Of a DNA stretch of 64,000 nucleotides, positions 40,399-48,834 are shown piece after piece. How positions within the stretch are numbered: the first letter of the stretch is position 1; each line of letters begins with the position of its first letter. Both the position numbers and the translations under genes were made by a program. The notes under the pieces were generated by a model. It was not told the DNA's origin and searched no databases. It worked only from the letters and a program-made list of their open reading frames with translations. The stretch covers positions 8,915,001 to 8,979,000 of the forward strand of contig NZ_CP109487.1 in NCBI RefSeq assembly GCF_036227605.1, given 5' to 3'. This DNA is from Streptomyces sp. NBC_01439. GTDB taxonomy: Bacteria > Actinomycetota > Actinomycetes > Streptomycetales > Streptomycetaceae.

Positions 40399-41043
40399 TC
40401 AGTGGGTGGGGGCGGGCGGGGCCGCCTCCGGCGTGCCCGTGGGGTGGAAGCGGGTGAGGTGTTGCGGGGGGACGATCGCGGGGAGGAGGAATTTCCACAG
40501 GTCGGTGACGCGCGTGTGGAGGTCTTCGCGGCGGGTGCGGACGTGCGAGGTGACCTGGATGCCGGTGAAGGCTCCTACCAGCAGGGTCGAGAGGTCCCGG
40601 ACGTCGAGCGACGGGTGTATGTCACCGCGCTGCTGAGCGGGGGTCAGGCAGCTGCGGCAGGTGTCGATCCAGGCGTCGTAGGGGGTCGGGTCGGGGTGGG
40701 AGAAGGAGCCGAACTCGATGACCAGACGGATGCCGGCCCGGATGCGGACGTCGGTGCGCAGGCCGTGGGCCATCTGGTGGGTGAGGTCGATGACGGTCTG
40801 CAGGCCCGGGTTCTGGATGGCGGGGACGTGCTCGGAGACCTGGAACTGCTCGTCCATCAGGGTGCGGGCGAGGGCTTCCTTGGACGGGAAGTGGAAGTAG
40901 AGGGCGCCCTTGGTGACTCCGGCGTGCTTGACGACGTCGCTGAGGCTGGTGCCCTCGAACCCGCTGAGGTCGAAGGCGGTCGCCGCGCCGTTGAGTATGG
41001 CTTGGCGGGTGATCTCGGCCCGCCCCTGTCTGGCCCTCGCCAC
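40399..41043 (-). CDS. Gamma-butyrolactone-receptor-like TetR regulator
   Basis: The 214-residue protein resembles ScbR/ArpA-type autoregulator receptors: RAEITRQAILNGAATAFDLS, VVKHAGVTKGALYFHFPSKE, and a C-terminal domain with FTGIQVTSHVRTRREDLHTR and WKFLLPAIVPPQ. These proteins repress antibiotic or morphological genes until a butyrolactone-type hormone releases them; pseudo-receptors bind antibiotics instead. The usual tryptophan of the ligand pocket cannot be assigned with certainty. No butyrolactone synthase gene (AfsA type) lies nearby. GTG at 41043 has AAGGGGAC upstream. Confidence 0.85.
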   Translation of the reverse strand: MARARQGRAEITRQAILNGAATAFDLSGFEGTSLSDVVKHAGVTKGALYFHFPSKEALARTLMDEQFQVSEHVPAIQNPGLQTVIDLTHQMAHGLRTDVRIRAGIRLVIEFGSFSHPDPTPYDAWIDTCRSCLTPAQQRGDIHPSLDVRDLSTLLVGAFTGIQVTSHVRTRREDLHTRVTDLWKFLLPAIVPPQHLTRFHPTGTPEAAPPAPTH

Positions 41044-41222
41044 GTTCTGCTCGTCCCCTTGATCACTGCCCGAGCGGTGTTCGCCGCGGTGTCCCGTCAA
41101 TCTAGTCGGGCCGCGCGAATGGAAACCAGTCGGCAGGTACTTTCTTGCGGCGGCGGGGAGCGGTTCGGGGAGTTGTGTGGTTCTTTGCGTGATTCTTTTT
41201 CGGTGGCGAGCCCGCTCGGAGG

Positions 41223-42485
41223 TCAATCAGCTTGCCTCGAAGGGAAGTTGACCGGTCGCTCCGGATAGTCCGGGAGCGCGAGTGCGGTGGCGTCCTTCGC
41301 CGCGTTGAGCATCCAGGCGAGGATGCGGGGTCTGCTGAGCATGGTGTTGCGCAGGTGCAGGCCCCATTTCGAGGCGGGGGCGAGGAAGCGGCCCGTGCGG
41401 TCCCCGCCCTTCTGGCGGTCCTGGGCGTAGGTGCGCAGTAGGGATTCGTAGCGGGTGAAGGCGGCCCGATGGTCCCCGGGCGAGCGGGAGAGTTCGCCGG
41501 CCAGGACGTACGCGCCCAGGACCGCGGTACCGGTGCCCATCCCGCCGATCGTCGCGCCGCAGGCGGCGTCACCGAGGAGGGCGATCCGGCCGGCGGACCA
41601 GGCGGGGGCGTCGGCGCGGCTGATCGAGTCGAAGTAGAGGTCGTCGGCCGTGTCGAGGGAGTCGAGGAGGCGGTTCACCTTCCAGGGCAGGCCCGCGAAC
41701 GCCCGGCGCAGGAGGCGTTTGTGGGCCTCGGGGTCATGGCGGTCGTACGCGAGCTCGGGGGAGGCGAAGACGAAGAGCGCGCGGGCCCGGGCGGGGTCGG
41801 TGTGGTCCACGGCGACACTGGCGAGGCGCCCGGGGGTGTTGTGGCCGATGGAGCCGGCGCCCGGCCGCAGGTCCAGGCCCAGGCCCGAGTGGTGGGGCAG
41901 GCTCCAGGTGGCGGCGTAGTGGCCGAGGTGGGTGACGTGATCGGCATCCGGGCCGAAGGCGAGGCGCCGGACGTTGGAGTGGAGGCCGTCGGCGCCGATG
42001 ACGAGGTCGAAGGTGCGGGGCGGGGCGTGGCGGAAGGTGACGTCGACGCCGGTGGCCGTTTCGGTCAGGGAGGTGAGGGAGTCCCCGAAGGCGTACTCGG
42101 CGCCGGCGGCGAGCGAGGCCTCGTAGAGGATCCGGGAGAGGTCGCCGCGCAGGACCTCGATGTCGCCGCCCGCGAACTCGGCGGGCAGGCGCAGGAGCGT
42201 GCGGCCGCCGGCGTCGACGAAGGTCATCGGGCTGCCGCCGGTCCGGACGCGGTGGAGCGCGTCGAAGATCCCCATCTGCCGCAGGACGTCGAGCTGGGTC
42301 CCGCCACGGAAGTCGACGGCCTGGCCGCCCGGGCGCAGGGCGGGGGCGACCTCGACGACGGTGGGCCGCAGGCCGTGGTGGGCGAGCCGGTGGGCGAGGG
42401 CCGGGCCCGCGATGCCGGCGCCCGAGATGAGGACGGTGCGGGCGGCGGGGCGCGGGCGGTCGGCCCGCGCGAACGATGCGGTCAT
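41223..42485 (-). CDS. FAD-dependent monooxygenase (PHBH/TetX-like)
   Basis: The 420-residue group A flavin monooxygenase has the dinucleotide-binding TVLISGAGIAGPALAHRLAH, the DG motif DLVIGADGLHSNVRRLAF and the second FAD motif GRIALLGDAACGATIGGMGT. Such enzymes hydroxylate aromatics or inactivate antibiotics such as tetracyclines and rifamycins. It is divergent from a TetR-family gene with a tetracycline-repressor-like C-terminal domain, an arrangement common for drug- or aromatic-responsive pairs. Substrate unknown. Confidence 0.88.
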   Translation of the reverse strand: MTASFARADRPRPAARTVLISGAGIAGPALAHRLAHHGLRPTVVEVAPALRPGGQAVDFRGGTQLDVLRQMGIFDALHRVRTGGSPMTFVDAGGRTLLRLPAEFAGGDIEVLRGDLSRILYEASLAAGAEYAFGDSLTSLTETATGVDVTFRHAPPRTFDLVIGADGLHSNVRRLAFGPDADHVTHLGHYAATWSLPHHSGLGLDLRPGAGSIGHNTPGRLASVAVDHTDPARARALFVFASPELAYDRHDPEAHKRLLRRAFAGLPWKVNRLLDSLDTADDLYFDSISRADAPAWSAGRIALLGDAACGATIGGMGTGTAVLGAYVLAGELSRSPGDHRAAFTRYESLLRTYAQDRQKGGDRTGRFLAPASKWGLHLRNTMLSRPRILAWMLNAAKDATALALPDYPERPVNFPSRQAD

Positions 42486-42512
42486 GGAGGACTCCTGGCC
42501 TGAGGATTAACT

Positions 42513-42527
42513 GTGTCCGTCGGACAC
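42513..42527. promoter_or_regulatory. Palindromic operator in the divergent promoter
   Basis: GTGTCCGTCGGACAC has perfect 7-bp arms around one base. It lies 28 bp upstream of the monooxygenase start and 57 bp from the TetR start. TACCGTGTACGGTA at 42536-42549 is a second, shorter inverted repeat. Confidence 0.7.
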
Positions 42528-42583
42528 TGATTCGATACCGTGTACGGTAGACGCAGTTTTGGGGCGAGCGCAAGGTGAGGGCG

Positions 42584-43321
42584 ATGACGAGCGATCAATG
42601 GGGCCCGGCCGTGCGGTTGTTGTGGGGGCCGCCGCCGGCCGGGCCCGCGCGCGGACCGAAGCGGGGGCTCACGCTGGAGGGGATCGCCCGGGCCGGTATC
42701 GAGATCGCCGACGCGGAGGGCCTGGGCGGCGCGTCGATGCAGCGGGTGGCCGCGGAGCTGGCCGTTACCAAGATGGCCCTGTACCGGTACGTGCCGGGCA
42801 AGGCCGAACTGGTCGCGCTGATGGTGGAGGGCGCGCTGCCCGCGGCGGCGCAGTCGCCGGGCGGCCCGTGGCGCCAGCGGCTCGAAGAGTGGGCTCGGGG
42901 GCTGCTGGAGGGCCTTCGGCTCCACCCGTGGCTGGTGGAAGCGACCGTCGGCGTACGGGTCATGGGCCCGCGGGAGCTGGAGTGGATGGAGCGGGCGCTC
43001 GCCGCGCTGGACGGGTGCGGACTGACCGGGGCCGAGGCGATGGACGCGGTGGTGCTGCTCGCCGGACACGTACGCGGCATCGCCGAGCAAGAGCGGGCCG
43101 CAGGCGCGGGACCCGGGTCCGGGGCGGCCGGCCCGGACGCCCAGCTCGCGGCGGTGCTGGGCGAGGTGATGCGCGAGCACGGGGAACGGTTCCCCGCACT
43201 CGGGGCGGCGCTGGCCTCGGCAGCGGCGCACGGCGGGCGGGACCAGGCCCTGGAGTTCGGGCTGAGCCGGATCCTGGACGGGCTCGAACTGCTGATGGCC
43301 CACCGCGCGGACGGGAACTGA
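42584..43321 (+). CDS. TetR-family regulator (TetR C-terminal type)
   Basis: The 245-residue protein has the HTH later than usual, near residue 45 (GASMQRVAAELAVTKMALYR), after a Pro/Gly-rich lead. The C-terminal ligand domain resembles that of TetR(D)-like proteins (LHPWLVEATVGVRVMGPREL, MDAVVLLAGHVRGIAEQE). ATG at 42584 has AAGGTGAGG just upstream; a GTG at 42575 is also in frame. It probably represses the divergent flavin monooxygenase through the palindrome between them. Confidence 0.87.
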   Translation: MTSDQWGPAVRLLWGPPPAGPARGPKRGLTLEGIARAGIEIADAEGLGGASMQRVAAELAVTKMALYRYVPGKAELVALMVEGALPAAAQSPGGPWRQRLEEWARGLLEGLRLHPWLVEATVGVRVMGPRELEWMERALAALDGCGLTGAEAMDAVVLLAGHVRGIAEQERAAGAGPGSGAAGPDAQLAAVLGEVMREHGERFPALGAALASAAAHGGRDQALEFGLSRILDGLELLMAHRADGN

Positions 43322-43579
43322 CGTCACGCGCGGGCCGCTCGGGGCGGTGCGGTGACGCCCGGAGGTTCGAGGGCGTCAACCGGCGGTTCGGGACGGGCGT
43401 GCAGTGGTGGGGGCGCCGGGGAGTCCGGCGGTTGGTCGACCGTTCACCACCTCCGCACCCGCACCCGCGCCCGGAGGCTTCGAGCATCCCACCCGGTGGC
43501 GTCGCTCAGCCGGATGCGCCCCACGGCCGGAGGACCATGAGCGAGCATGCCCGACCCGAGGGCGCCCGAAGTCGGAGAC

Positions 43580-44332
43580 TCACCGCAGCGCCCGGCCGCC
43601 GGGCGCTGCGGTCAGGCCGGAGCAGGTCGTGTCGGACGCCCACGGCGGCGGCCGTACGCCCGGCTCGGTCCAGGCGGCCAAGGCCTCGCCGTCGACACAG
43701 ACGATTCCGCACGCCGCGGCGTACTCGAGGGCGGGCGCCGTGAACTGACTCGTCGTGACGACGATCGCGACATCGGCGTCGTGGACGGCGAAGCAGGTCC
43801 CGCCGAAACGCTGCAGGTCCTGCGAGCCGACCCGGTTGTCCTCGGCATAGTGCTTGCACTGCACGACGACGCGCAGCCCGTCCGGGGTCGTGGCGATCAC
43901 GTCGGCGCCCAGATCACCCGCGCCGCCCACCACCTCCACCGGGGTGCAGCCGTCGCGTACGCAGAGAGCGGCGATGGTGTGTTCAAAGCCGTCGGCATCG
44001 ACCGCGGCATGGTCGAGCGCCTCGGCTCCGACATCCGGCAGTTCCGTCGCGGGCCGCACGCCCGTCGCGGAGTACGCGCCCGGGTCGGGCGGTGCCGGGG
44101 AGCGGCGCCTCACGGGGGACGCGCTCCACGCGGCGAACGCCACGCCGATCAGCAGCACCACCGCCGCGACCACCGGTAGGGCCGGCAGCCGTGTCCCGGC
44201 CGCCGAGGTGGCCCTGACGAAGGCGGCCAGGCCGCCCATGACGGCCCCGGCCAGCCCCACGGCGAGCACCAGATCGCGCCCGAGCGTCGCGCCGCTCCGC
44301 GGGACCCCGCTCCTGTTTCCCCTCCGTGTCAT
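43580..44332 (-). CDS. Membrane-anchored Mrr-type restriction endonuclease domain protein
   Basis: The 250-residue protein has two N-terminal membrane segments (LVLAVGLAGAVMGGLAAFV and LPVVAAVVLLIGVAFAAW) and a C-terminal Mrr-like nuclease fold: FEHTIAALCVRDG, GDLGADVIATTPDGLRVVVQ and CKHY. The D-x(n)-QxK catalytic pattern is present. Membrane-linked Mrr proteins of this kind are thought to cut foreign or modified DNA, but roles other than restriction are possible. ATG at 44332 is preceded by GGAGGAG. It follows a small membrane protein gene by 4 bp. Confidence 0.82.
   Translation of the reverse strand: MTRRGNRSGVPRSGATLGRDLVLAVGLAGAVMGGLAAFVRATSAAGTRLPALPVVAAVVLLIGVAFAAWSASPVRRRSPAPPDPGAYSATGVRPATELPDVGAEALDHAAVDADGFEHTIAALCVRDGCTPVEVVGGAGDLGADVIATTPDGLRVVVQCKHYAEDNRVGSQDLQRFGGTCFAVHDADVAIVVTTSQFTAPALEYAAACGIVCVDGEALAAWTEPGVRPPPWASDTTCSGLTAAPGGRALR
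43582..43612. terminator. Hairpin overlapping the 3' end of the Mrr-like gene
   Basis: A 14-bp perfect stem with a 3-nt loop spans the last codons and stop of the minus-strand gene; it may act as terminator inside the coding sequence. Confidence 0.55.
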
Positions 44333-44336
44333 GGGG

Positions 44337-44537
44337 TCAGCTCCTCCGGCCCCGGCCCCGGCCCCGCCCGCGGGCCGCCCACCCGTGGCCGACGCCGGCG
44401 ACGTGGAGCGCGAGAGCGGCGAGGCCGAGCAGCGTGAAGTTGGTGGAGCTGAACACTTCGTTCGTGCTGATGGTGGCGGCGTTGATCAGGAACGCGACGA
44501 AGAACAGCACTGCGGCGGTGATGCCGAGCATGTCCAT
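44337..44537 (-). CDS. Small membrane protein (66 aa)
   Basis: The protein has two hydrophobic helices (LGITAAVLFFVAFLINAATI and TLLGLAALALHVAGVGHGW) and a very basic Arg/Gly tail. GAAAGGGG lies before the ATG at 44537. It lies 4 bp upstream of the Mrr-like gene on the same strand, so the two are probably co-transcribed. Function unknown. Confidence 0.7.
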   Translation of the reverse strand: MDMLGITAAVLFFVAFLINAATISTNEVFSSTNFTLLGLAALALHVAGVGHGWAARGRGRGRGRRS

Positions 44538-44723
44538 GCCCCTTTCGTTCGGTGACCGCCGTGTTCCCCGTGGGGGCCGGATCATGAGCGGCCCCTTCCG
44601 CAGGATCGTCCGCCGGTGGGCCGGGCCGAGGGGGAAGCGTGCGTTCACAACGGGAAAGCCGGGGCAGACGCCGTTCAAGAGGTTGGTCGATCCTTTCACT
44701 CGAACCGGAGGAGTTGTTCTCAC

Positions 44724-45092
44724 GTGACCGAGCATGCGTGGAGTTACAAGTCGACGTCGGGCCACCTGGCCGGTACCGATCTCACCGGCTACAAGGTCGA
44801 GGCGGTCGACGGAAGCATCGGCAAGGTCGACAAGCACTCCGACGAGGTCGGTGACGCCTACCTGGTCGTCGACACAGGGGTGTGGATCTTCGGGAGGGAA
44901 GTGCTCCTGCCGGCCGCCACCGTGATTTCGATCGACCCGGAGGAGCGGACGATCCACGTGGAGCGCACCAAGGAACAGATCAAGGGATCCCCGGAGTTCC
45001 ACCGGGACGAGCACCTCGGCGACGCGGGCTACCGCGAGCAGTTGGCCTTCTACTACGGTCCCGCCGGTCCGTTCGGCGGCCCGTTCGTCTGA
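44724..45092 (+). CDS. PRC-barrel domain protein
   Basis: The 122-residue protein has one PRC-barrel: DLTGYKVEAVDGSIGKVDKH, AYLVVDTGVWIFGREVLLPA and ISIDPEERTIHVERTKEQIK. PRC-barrels occur in photosynthetic reaction centre H subunits, RimM and many stress-related small proteins. In Streptomyces such proteins are often under general stress sigma factors; no promoter of that type was recognised here. GGAGGAG lies upstream of the GTG at 44724. The C-terminus ends in an aromatic/Gly/Pro tail. Confidence 0.85.
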   Translation: MTEHAWSYKSTSGHLAGTDLTGYKVEAVDGSIGKVDKHSDEVGDAYLVVDTGVWIFGREVLLPAATVISIDPEERTIHVERTKEQIKGSPEFHRDEHLGDAGYREQLAFYYGPAGPFGGPFV

Positions 45093-45102
45093 CCCGCGAG
45101 GG

Positions 45103-45139
45103 GGGAGGGGCCCGGACTCGTCGAGTCCGGGCCCCTCCC
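45103..45139. terminator. Bidirectional hairpin terminator
   Basis: An 18-bp near-continuous palindrome (45103-45120 with 45122-45139) lies between the convergent PRC-barrel and sirtuin genes. Confidence 0.8.
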
Positions 45140-45179
45140 GGCTGCCCTCGTCGGTGCTCGGTCCGGGCAGCTCACCGGT

Positions 45180-46079
45180 TCAGTCCGCCGTCCGGCCGTC
45201 GACGGGGACGTCCAGTCCGTCGGCGAGGGCGGCGAGGGTCGCCCCCAGGGGGAGCGCGACGCGGGCGGCGGCGTGCCGGTCGCCCCGGGTCGGATCCCTG
45301 TTGACGATCAGTACGGGTTTTCCCGCCTGGGCTGCTTGGCGGACGAACCGGAGTCCGGACATCACCGTGAGCGAGGATCCCAGGACCAGGAGCGAGGTCG
45401 CCGCATCGACCAGTTCGCGGCAGTGCTCGACCCGGTGCGGGGGAACGTTTTCGCCGAAGAACACCACGTTCGGTTTGAGGATGCCGCCGCACTCCGCGCA
45501 GGGCATGACGGTGAAGTCTCCGACCTGTTCGTCGGTGAGGTCCGCGTCACCGTCCGGATTCAGCCGGGCTGACGCGGGCGCGAAGCCCGCATTGGCCCCT
45601 TCCAGCCGCTGGGCGAGCTCCTGGCGCGTGCTGAAGGCGCCGCAGGAAAGGCAGACGACCCGGTTCAGACCTCCATGGAGTTCCACCACGTCCTTGCTGC
45701 CGGCGGCCTGGTGCAGGCCGTCGACGTTCTGCGTGATCACCGCCGAGAGCAGACCGTGCTGCCCGAAGGCGGCCACGGCCCGGTGCCCGGCATTGGGCCG
45801 GGCACGGCCGAAGGTGTGCCAGCCCAGGTGGCTGCGCGCCCAGTAGCGGCGCCGGGCGTGGATGCTCGTGGTGAATTCCTGGTAGGTCATCGGGGTGTGC
45901 CGGCGCAGGCTGCCGGCCTCGCCACGGTAGTCGGGGATGCCCGACTCCGTGGAAAGGCCCGCCCCGCTGAGCACCAGCACGCCTCCGGTCCTCAGCGCGT
46001 CGGCGACCGGCTCCGGATCCGTGGTGCCCGGCCGTAGGTCCCCGGTGGGGGTCCAGCTCAGAGTGGGGCGCGTACGCAT
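45180..46079 (-). CDS. Sir2-family NAD-dependent deacylase
   Basis: The 299-residue sirtuin has LVLSGAGLSTESGIPDYRG, AVITQNVDGLHQAAGSKDVV with the catalytic His in ELHGG, and zinc cysteine pairs in VVCLSCGAFS and VMPCAECGGILKP. GSSLTVMSGL and LIVNRDPTRGD complete the NAD site. The length and insert near 180-200 are typical of the longer bacterial class. It removes acyl groups from protein lysines and links this to NAD level. It is a single gene, convergent with the PRC-barrel gene. Confidence 0.92.
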   Translation of the reverse strand: MRTRPTLSWTPTGDLRPGTTDPEPVADALRTGGVLVLSGAGLSTESGIPDYRGEAGSLRRHTPMTYQEFTTSIHARRRYWARSHLGWHTFGRARPNAGHRAVAAFGQHGLLSAVITQNVDGLHQAAGSKDVVELHGGLNRVVCLSCGAFSTRQELAQRLEGANAGFAPASARLNPDGDADLTDEQVGDFTVMPCAECGGILKPNVVFFGENVPPHRVEHCRELVDAATSLLVLGSSLTVMSGLRFVRQAAQAGKPVLIVNRDPTRGDRHAAARVALPLGATLAALADGLDVPVDGRTAD

Positions 46080-46202
46080 GCAGCCAGCGTACGGAACGGG
46101 CCCGAGCGCGGCACGGGGGGCGGCACAGGGCCGTGCCCCGGTACCGCCCCCGCCCCCCGCCCCCCGCCCCACCGAGCCGTAGCCCGACGAACCGCCGGGC
46201 CG

Positions 46203-46628
46203 TCACGCGTCGGGTGCTTCGTCGACGTGCGGGGCGGGTGTCATCCGGGGACGGAAACACGCGGTGATCGTCTTGCCGCCGTGGAAGGAATGGGCGTCCC
46301 AGGCATCGGCGAGGGCGTCGATGATGGCGAGTCCCCGCCCGGAGGTCGCCCCGCGTGAGGGGGCGCGCGGGGCCGGCAGCTGCGGGTCCGCGTCGGCAAC
46401 ACTGACGTGCAGGCACCGGCCGTCCCAGGTGAGGACCAGCCCGGCGCCGCTGCGGGCGTGGATGTGCGCGTTGGTGACGAGCTCCGACACCGTCAGCAGG
46501 ACGGAGTGCGCGGTGTCGGGGGCGTCCGTCGTCCACTGGAGGGAGTCCAGGCGTTCCGCGGTCCACCGGCGGGCCTCGCGCACGCCTCGGTGGACGGGGA
46601 AGGAAGTGGCCCAACCCTTGGCACGCAT
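46203..46628 (-). CDS. HATPase_c anti-sigma/serine kinase-like protein
   Basis: The 141-residue ATP-binding protein is of the RsbW/SpoIIAB fold, with N-box SELVTNAHIHARSG and G-box TSGRGLAIIDALADAW. Streptomyces have many such stand-alone proteins; they bind sigma factors or anti-sigma antagonists. ATG at 46628 was chosen; the frame is open further upstream to 46721, but a small gene probably occupies that stretch. It has no partner next to it. Confidence 0.82.
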   Translation of the reverse strand: MRAKGWATSFPVHRGVREARRWTAERLDSLQWTTDAPDTAHSVLLTVSELVTNAHIHARSGAGLVLTWDGRCLHVSVADADPQLPAPRAPSRGATSGRGLAIIDALADAWDAHSFHGGKTITACFRPRMTPAPHVDEAPDA

Positions 46629-46692
46629 GGACACCGCGTTCACCTCGCTCGCGCTCTCGTGTGACGCCGGACCGGACGGGCCGAGACGCTCG

Positions 46693-46794
46693 TCAGAAAC
46701 GGCTCGCCCGGTGCCGGGCACGGTGTCCGCCCCTGCGGTGGACGAGCAGCAGGGCCAACGCCATCGGCGCGATCAGCAGGACCATCGTCGTCAT
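46693..46794 (-). CDS. Possible 33-aa membrane peptide
   Basis: The frame encodes MTTMVLLIAPMALALLLVHR followed by a basic, His/Arg-rich tail ending in Phe. GGAAGGA lies 9 bp upstream of the ATG. It directly precedes the HATPase gene on the same strand. One membrane helix and a basic tail are the layout of small regulatory membrane peptides, but the evidence is only the reading frame and ribosome binding site. Confidence 0.4.
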   Translation of the reverse strand: MTTMVLLIAPMALALLLVHRRGGHRARHRASRF

Positions 46795-46911
46795 GGGAGC
46801 GATCCTTCCGTCGTAGTCGCGTTCCTCCTGCGCGTGTGGCCGCTATGAGGCCCTTGAAACCCCGTCCGGTCCCGCCTCCCTCGAGATTCCCTCCCGCAGG
46901 TGACCCTTAGC

Positions 46912-48093
46912 ATGCGCGGCATGAGTGATCTTGACGAGCGGTTGCACCGGTTCCGGATCGATGTGGGTCAGGGGGAGCTGGACGACCTGCGCGAGCGGCT
47001 GGGCCGGGTGCGGTGGCCCGACGAGCTGCCCGGGGTCGGCCGGGCGTACGGGATGCCGCTCGCCCCGATGCGGGAGCTGGTCGACTACTGGCGCGAGGAG
47101 TACGACTGGCGGGCGGCCGAGGCCCGGCTGAACGAGTGGCCGCAGTTCACCACGGTCATCGACGGCGCGCAGGTGCACTTCGCACACCTCCGCTCGCCCG
47201 AGCCGGACGCGACCGTGCTGCTGATGACCCACGGCTGGCCGGGCTCACCGGTGGAGTTCCAGCGCGTCGTGGGCCCGCTCACGGATCCCCGGGCGCACGG
47301 CGGCGACCCGGCGGACGCCTTCCACCTGGTGCTGCCGAGCATCCCCGGCTTCGGCCTCTCGGGACCCACGACCGACACGGGCTGGGAGTTCAAACGGGTG
47401 GCCCGGGCCTTCGGCGTGCTGATGGACCGCCTCGGCCACCGGTCGTACGGGGTGCAGGGCGGCGACTGGGGCGCCGCGATCTCGCGGGAACTCGGGCTGA
47501 TCCGGCCGGACCACGTGATCGGAGTGCACCTGAACCTGCTGCCCGGCGGCGGGGCCACCGCCGAACCCCGGCCCCAAGAGCTGGCCGCACTGTCCCCCGC
47601 CGAACGTGAGCGGACGCTGGCCTCCTGGGAGCGGTACCGGATCTGGGCGCGCGAGCGACAGGGGTACGCCGACATCCAGGCGACCCGGCCGCAGACCCTC
47701 GCGTACGGGCTCAACGACTCGCCGGTCGGTCTGCTCGCCTGGATCGCGGAGAAGTTCACCGAGTGGAGCGACCCCGCGTGCCCGGTCGACCGGGACCAGA
47801 TGCTGACCAACGTGACGCTTTACTGGCTCACCGGAACGGCCGGCAGCGCGGCCCGCCTCTACTACGAGCGGGCCCACGCCGCGTACGCCGGCCGGCCGCC
47901 CGAGGTGTCGCGGACCCCGACCGCACTGGCCGACTTCCCCCGGGACAACTTCATCCCGCTGCGCCACGTCGCCGCGCGCACCGACTCCATCGTCCGCTGG
48001 ACCTCGTACGACCGGGGCGGCCACTTCCCCGCCATGGAGGTGCCCGAGCTGCTGGTGGGGGACATCCGCGCCTTCTTCCGGCAACTGCGCTGA
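46912..48093 (+). CDS. Epoxide hydrolase (EHN-type alpha/beta hydrolase)
   Basis: The 393-residue protein has an N-terminal EHN domain (FRIDVGQGELDDLRERLGRV, LVDYWREEYDWRAAEARLNE) and the hydrolase fold: LLMTHGWPGSPVEFQ, nucleophile Asp in VQGGDWGAAISRE, and His in RGGHFPAMEVPE. These features match microsomal-type epoxide hydrolases, which open epoxides to diols. AGGTGA lies upstream of the ATG at 46912; ATG 46921 is also possible. Bacterial members detoxify epoxides or act in natural-product tailoring; the context gives no substrate. Confidence 0.9.
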   Translation: MRGMSDLDERLHRFRIDVGQGELDDLRERLGRVRWPDELPGVGRAYGMPLAPMRELVDYWREEYDWRAAEARLNEWPQFTTVIDGAQVHFAHLRSPEPDATVLLMTHGWPGSPVEFQRVVGPLTDPRAHGGDPADAFHLVLPSIPGFGLSGPTTDTGWEFKRVARAFGVLMDRLGHRSYGVQGGDWGAAISRELGLIRPDHVIGVHLNLLPGGGATAEPRPQELAALSPAERERTLASWERYRIWARERQGYADIQATRPQTLAYGLNDSPVGLLAWIAEKFTEWSDPACPVDRDQMLTNVTLYWLTGTAGSAARLYYERAHAAYAGRPPEVSRTPTALADFPRDNFIPLRHVAARTDSIVRWTSYDRGGHFPAMEVPELLVGDIRAFFRQLR

Positions 48094-48180
48094 CCAGCAC
48101 GTGAAAACGCGTGGCCGGGTCCCGACACGATCCGGAAATGACGGGGCCGTGGCGGGTCCCGCACGGTACGGTCCGGAGCC

Positions 48181-48777
48181 ATGAAGATCACGAAGTACAC
48201 CCATGCATGTGTGCGGATCGAGCAGGACGACCGGGTTCTCGTCATCGATCCCGGTACGTGGAGCGAACCGGCCGCCCTGGCCGGGGCGGACGCCGTGCTG
48301 GTGACCCACGAGCACGTCGACCACGTCGACGTACTGCGTCTGGCGGGGCTCGGCGTACCGGTCTACGCCCCCGCCGAGGCGGACATTCCGCAGCTGGACG
48401 TCATCGGAGTGTCCTCCGGTGCGGAGTTCACCGCCGCGGGCTTCCACATACGGGCGGTCGGTGGCCGCCATGCCTTCATCTACGGCGGGCAACCCGACTG
48501 CGCGAACCTCGGGTACGTCGTCGACGACGCGGTGTACCACCCGGGAGACTCGCTGCACGTGCCCGAGCAAGGGATCGAGACGCTGCTCGTGCCGGCGCAG
48601 GGGTCGTGGCTGAAAATGGCGGAGGTGATCGATTTCGTCAAGGCCGTGGGGCCGCGGCGGGCGTTCGCCATTCACGACGCGCAGATCAACGACCGCGGTC
48701 TCAGCAGCGTCAACGGCTGGCTCGGTGAGGAGACTTCGCACGGCTACCGCTATCTGAGGCCCGGCGAATCGCTCTAA
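48181..48777 (+). CDS. MBL-fold metal-dependent hydrolase
   Basis: The 198-residue protein has the zinc-binding motif LVTHEHVDHVDVL, with later ligands in GGRHAFI, YHPGDSLHVP and AIHDAQIND. It resembles the UlaG/YycJ-like small MBL group that acts on phosphoesters or lactones. There is no signal peptide. It is a single gene between the epoxide hydrolase and an MFS exporter, all on the same strand but separated by more than 50 bp each. Confidence 0.86.
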   Translation: MKITKYTHACVRIEQDDRVLVIDPGTWSEPAALAGADAVLVTHEHVDHVDVLRLAGLGVPVYAPAEADIPQLDVIGVSSGAEFTAAGFHIRAVGGRHAFIYGGQPDCANLGYVVDDAVYHPGDSLHVPEQGIETLLVPAQGSWLKMAEVIDFVKAVGPRRAFAIHDAQINDRGLSSVNGWLGEETSHGYRYLRPGESL

Positions 48778-48834
48778 GGCGCCCGCCCCCTCCCGGCTCC
48801 GCCACCTGCGCAGGGGCAGGTTAGTGTCCCTCGA

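Noticed and set aside
40381..41268. Plus-strand open frame opposite the butyrolactone-receptor-like gene
   Set aside because: It is antisense to a clear TetR-family protein and has no recognisable domain.
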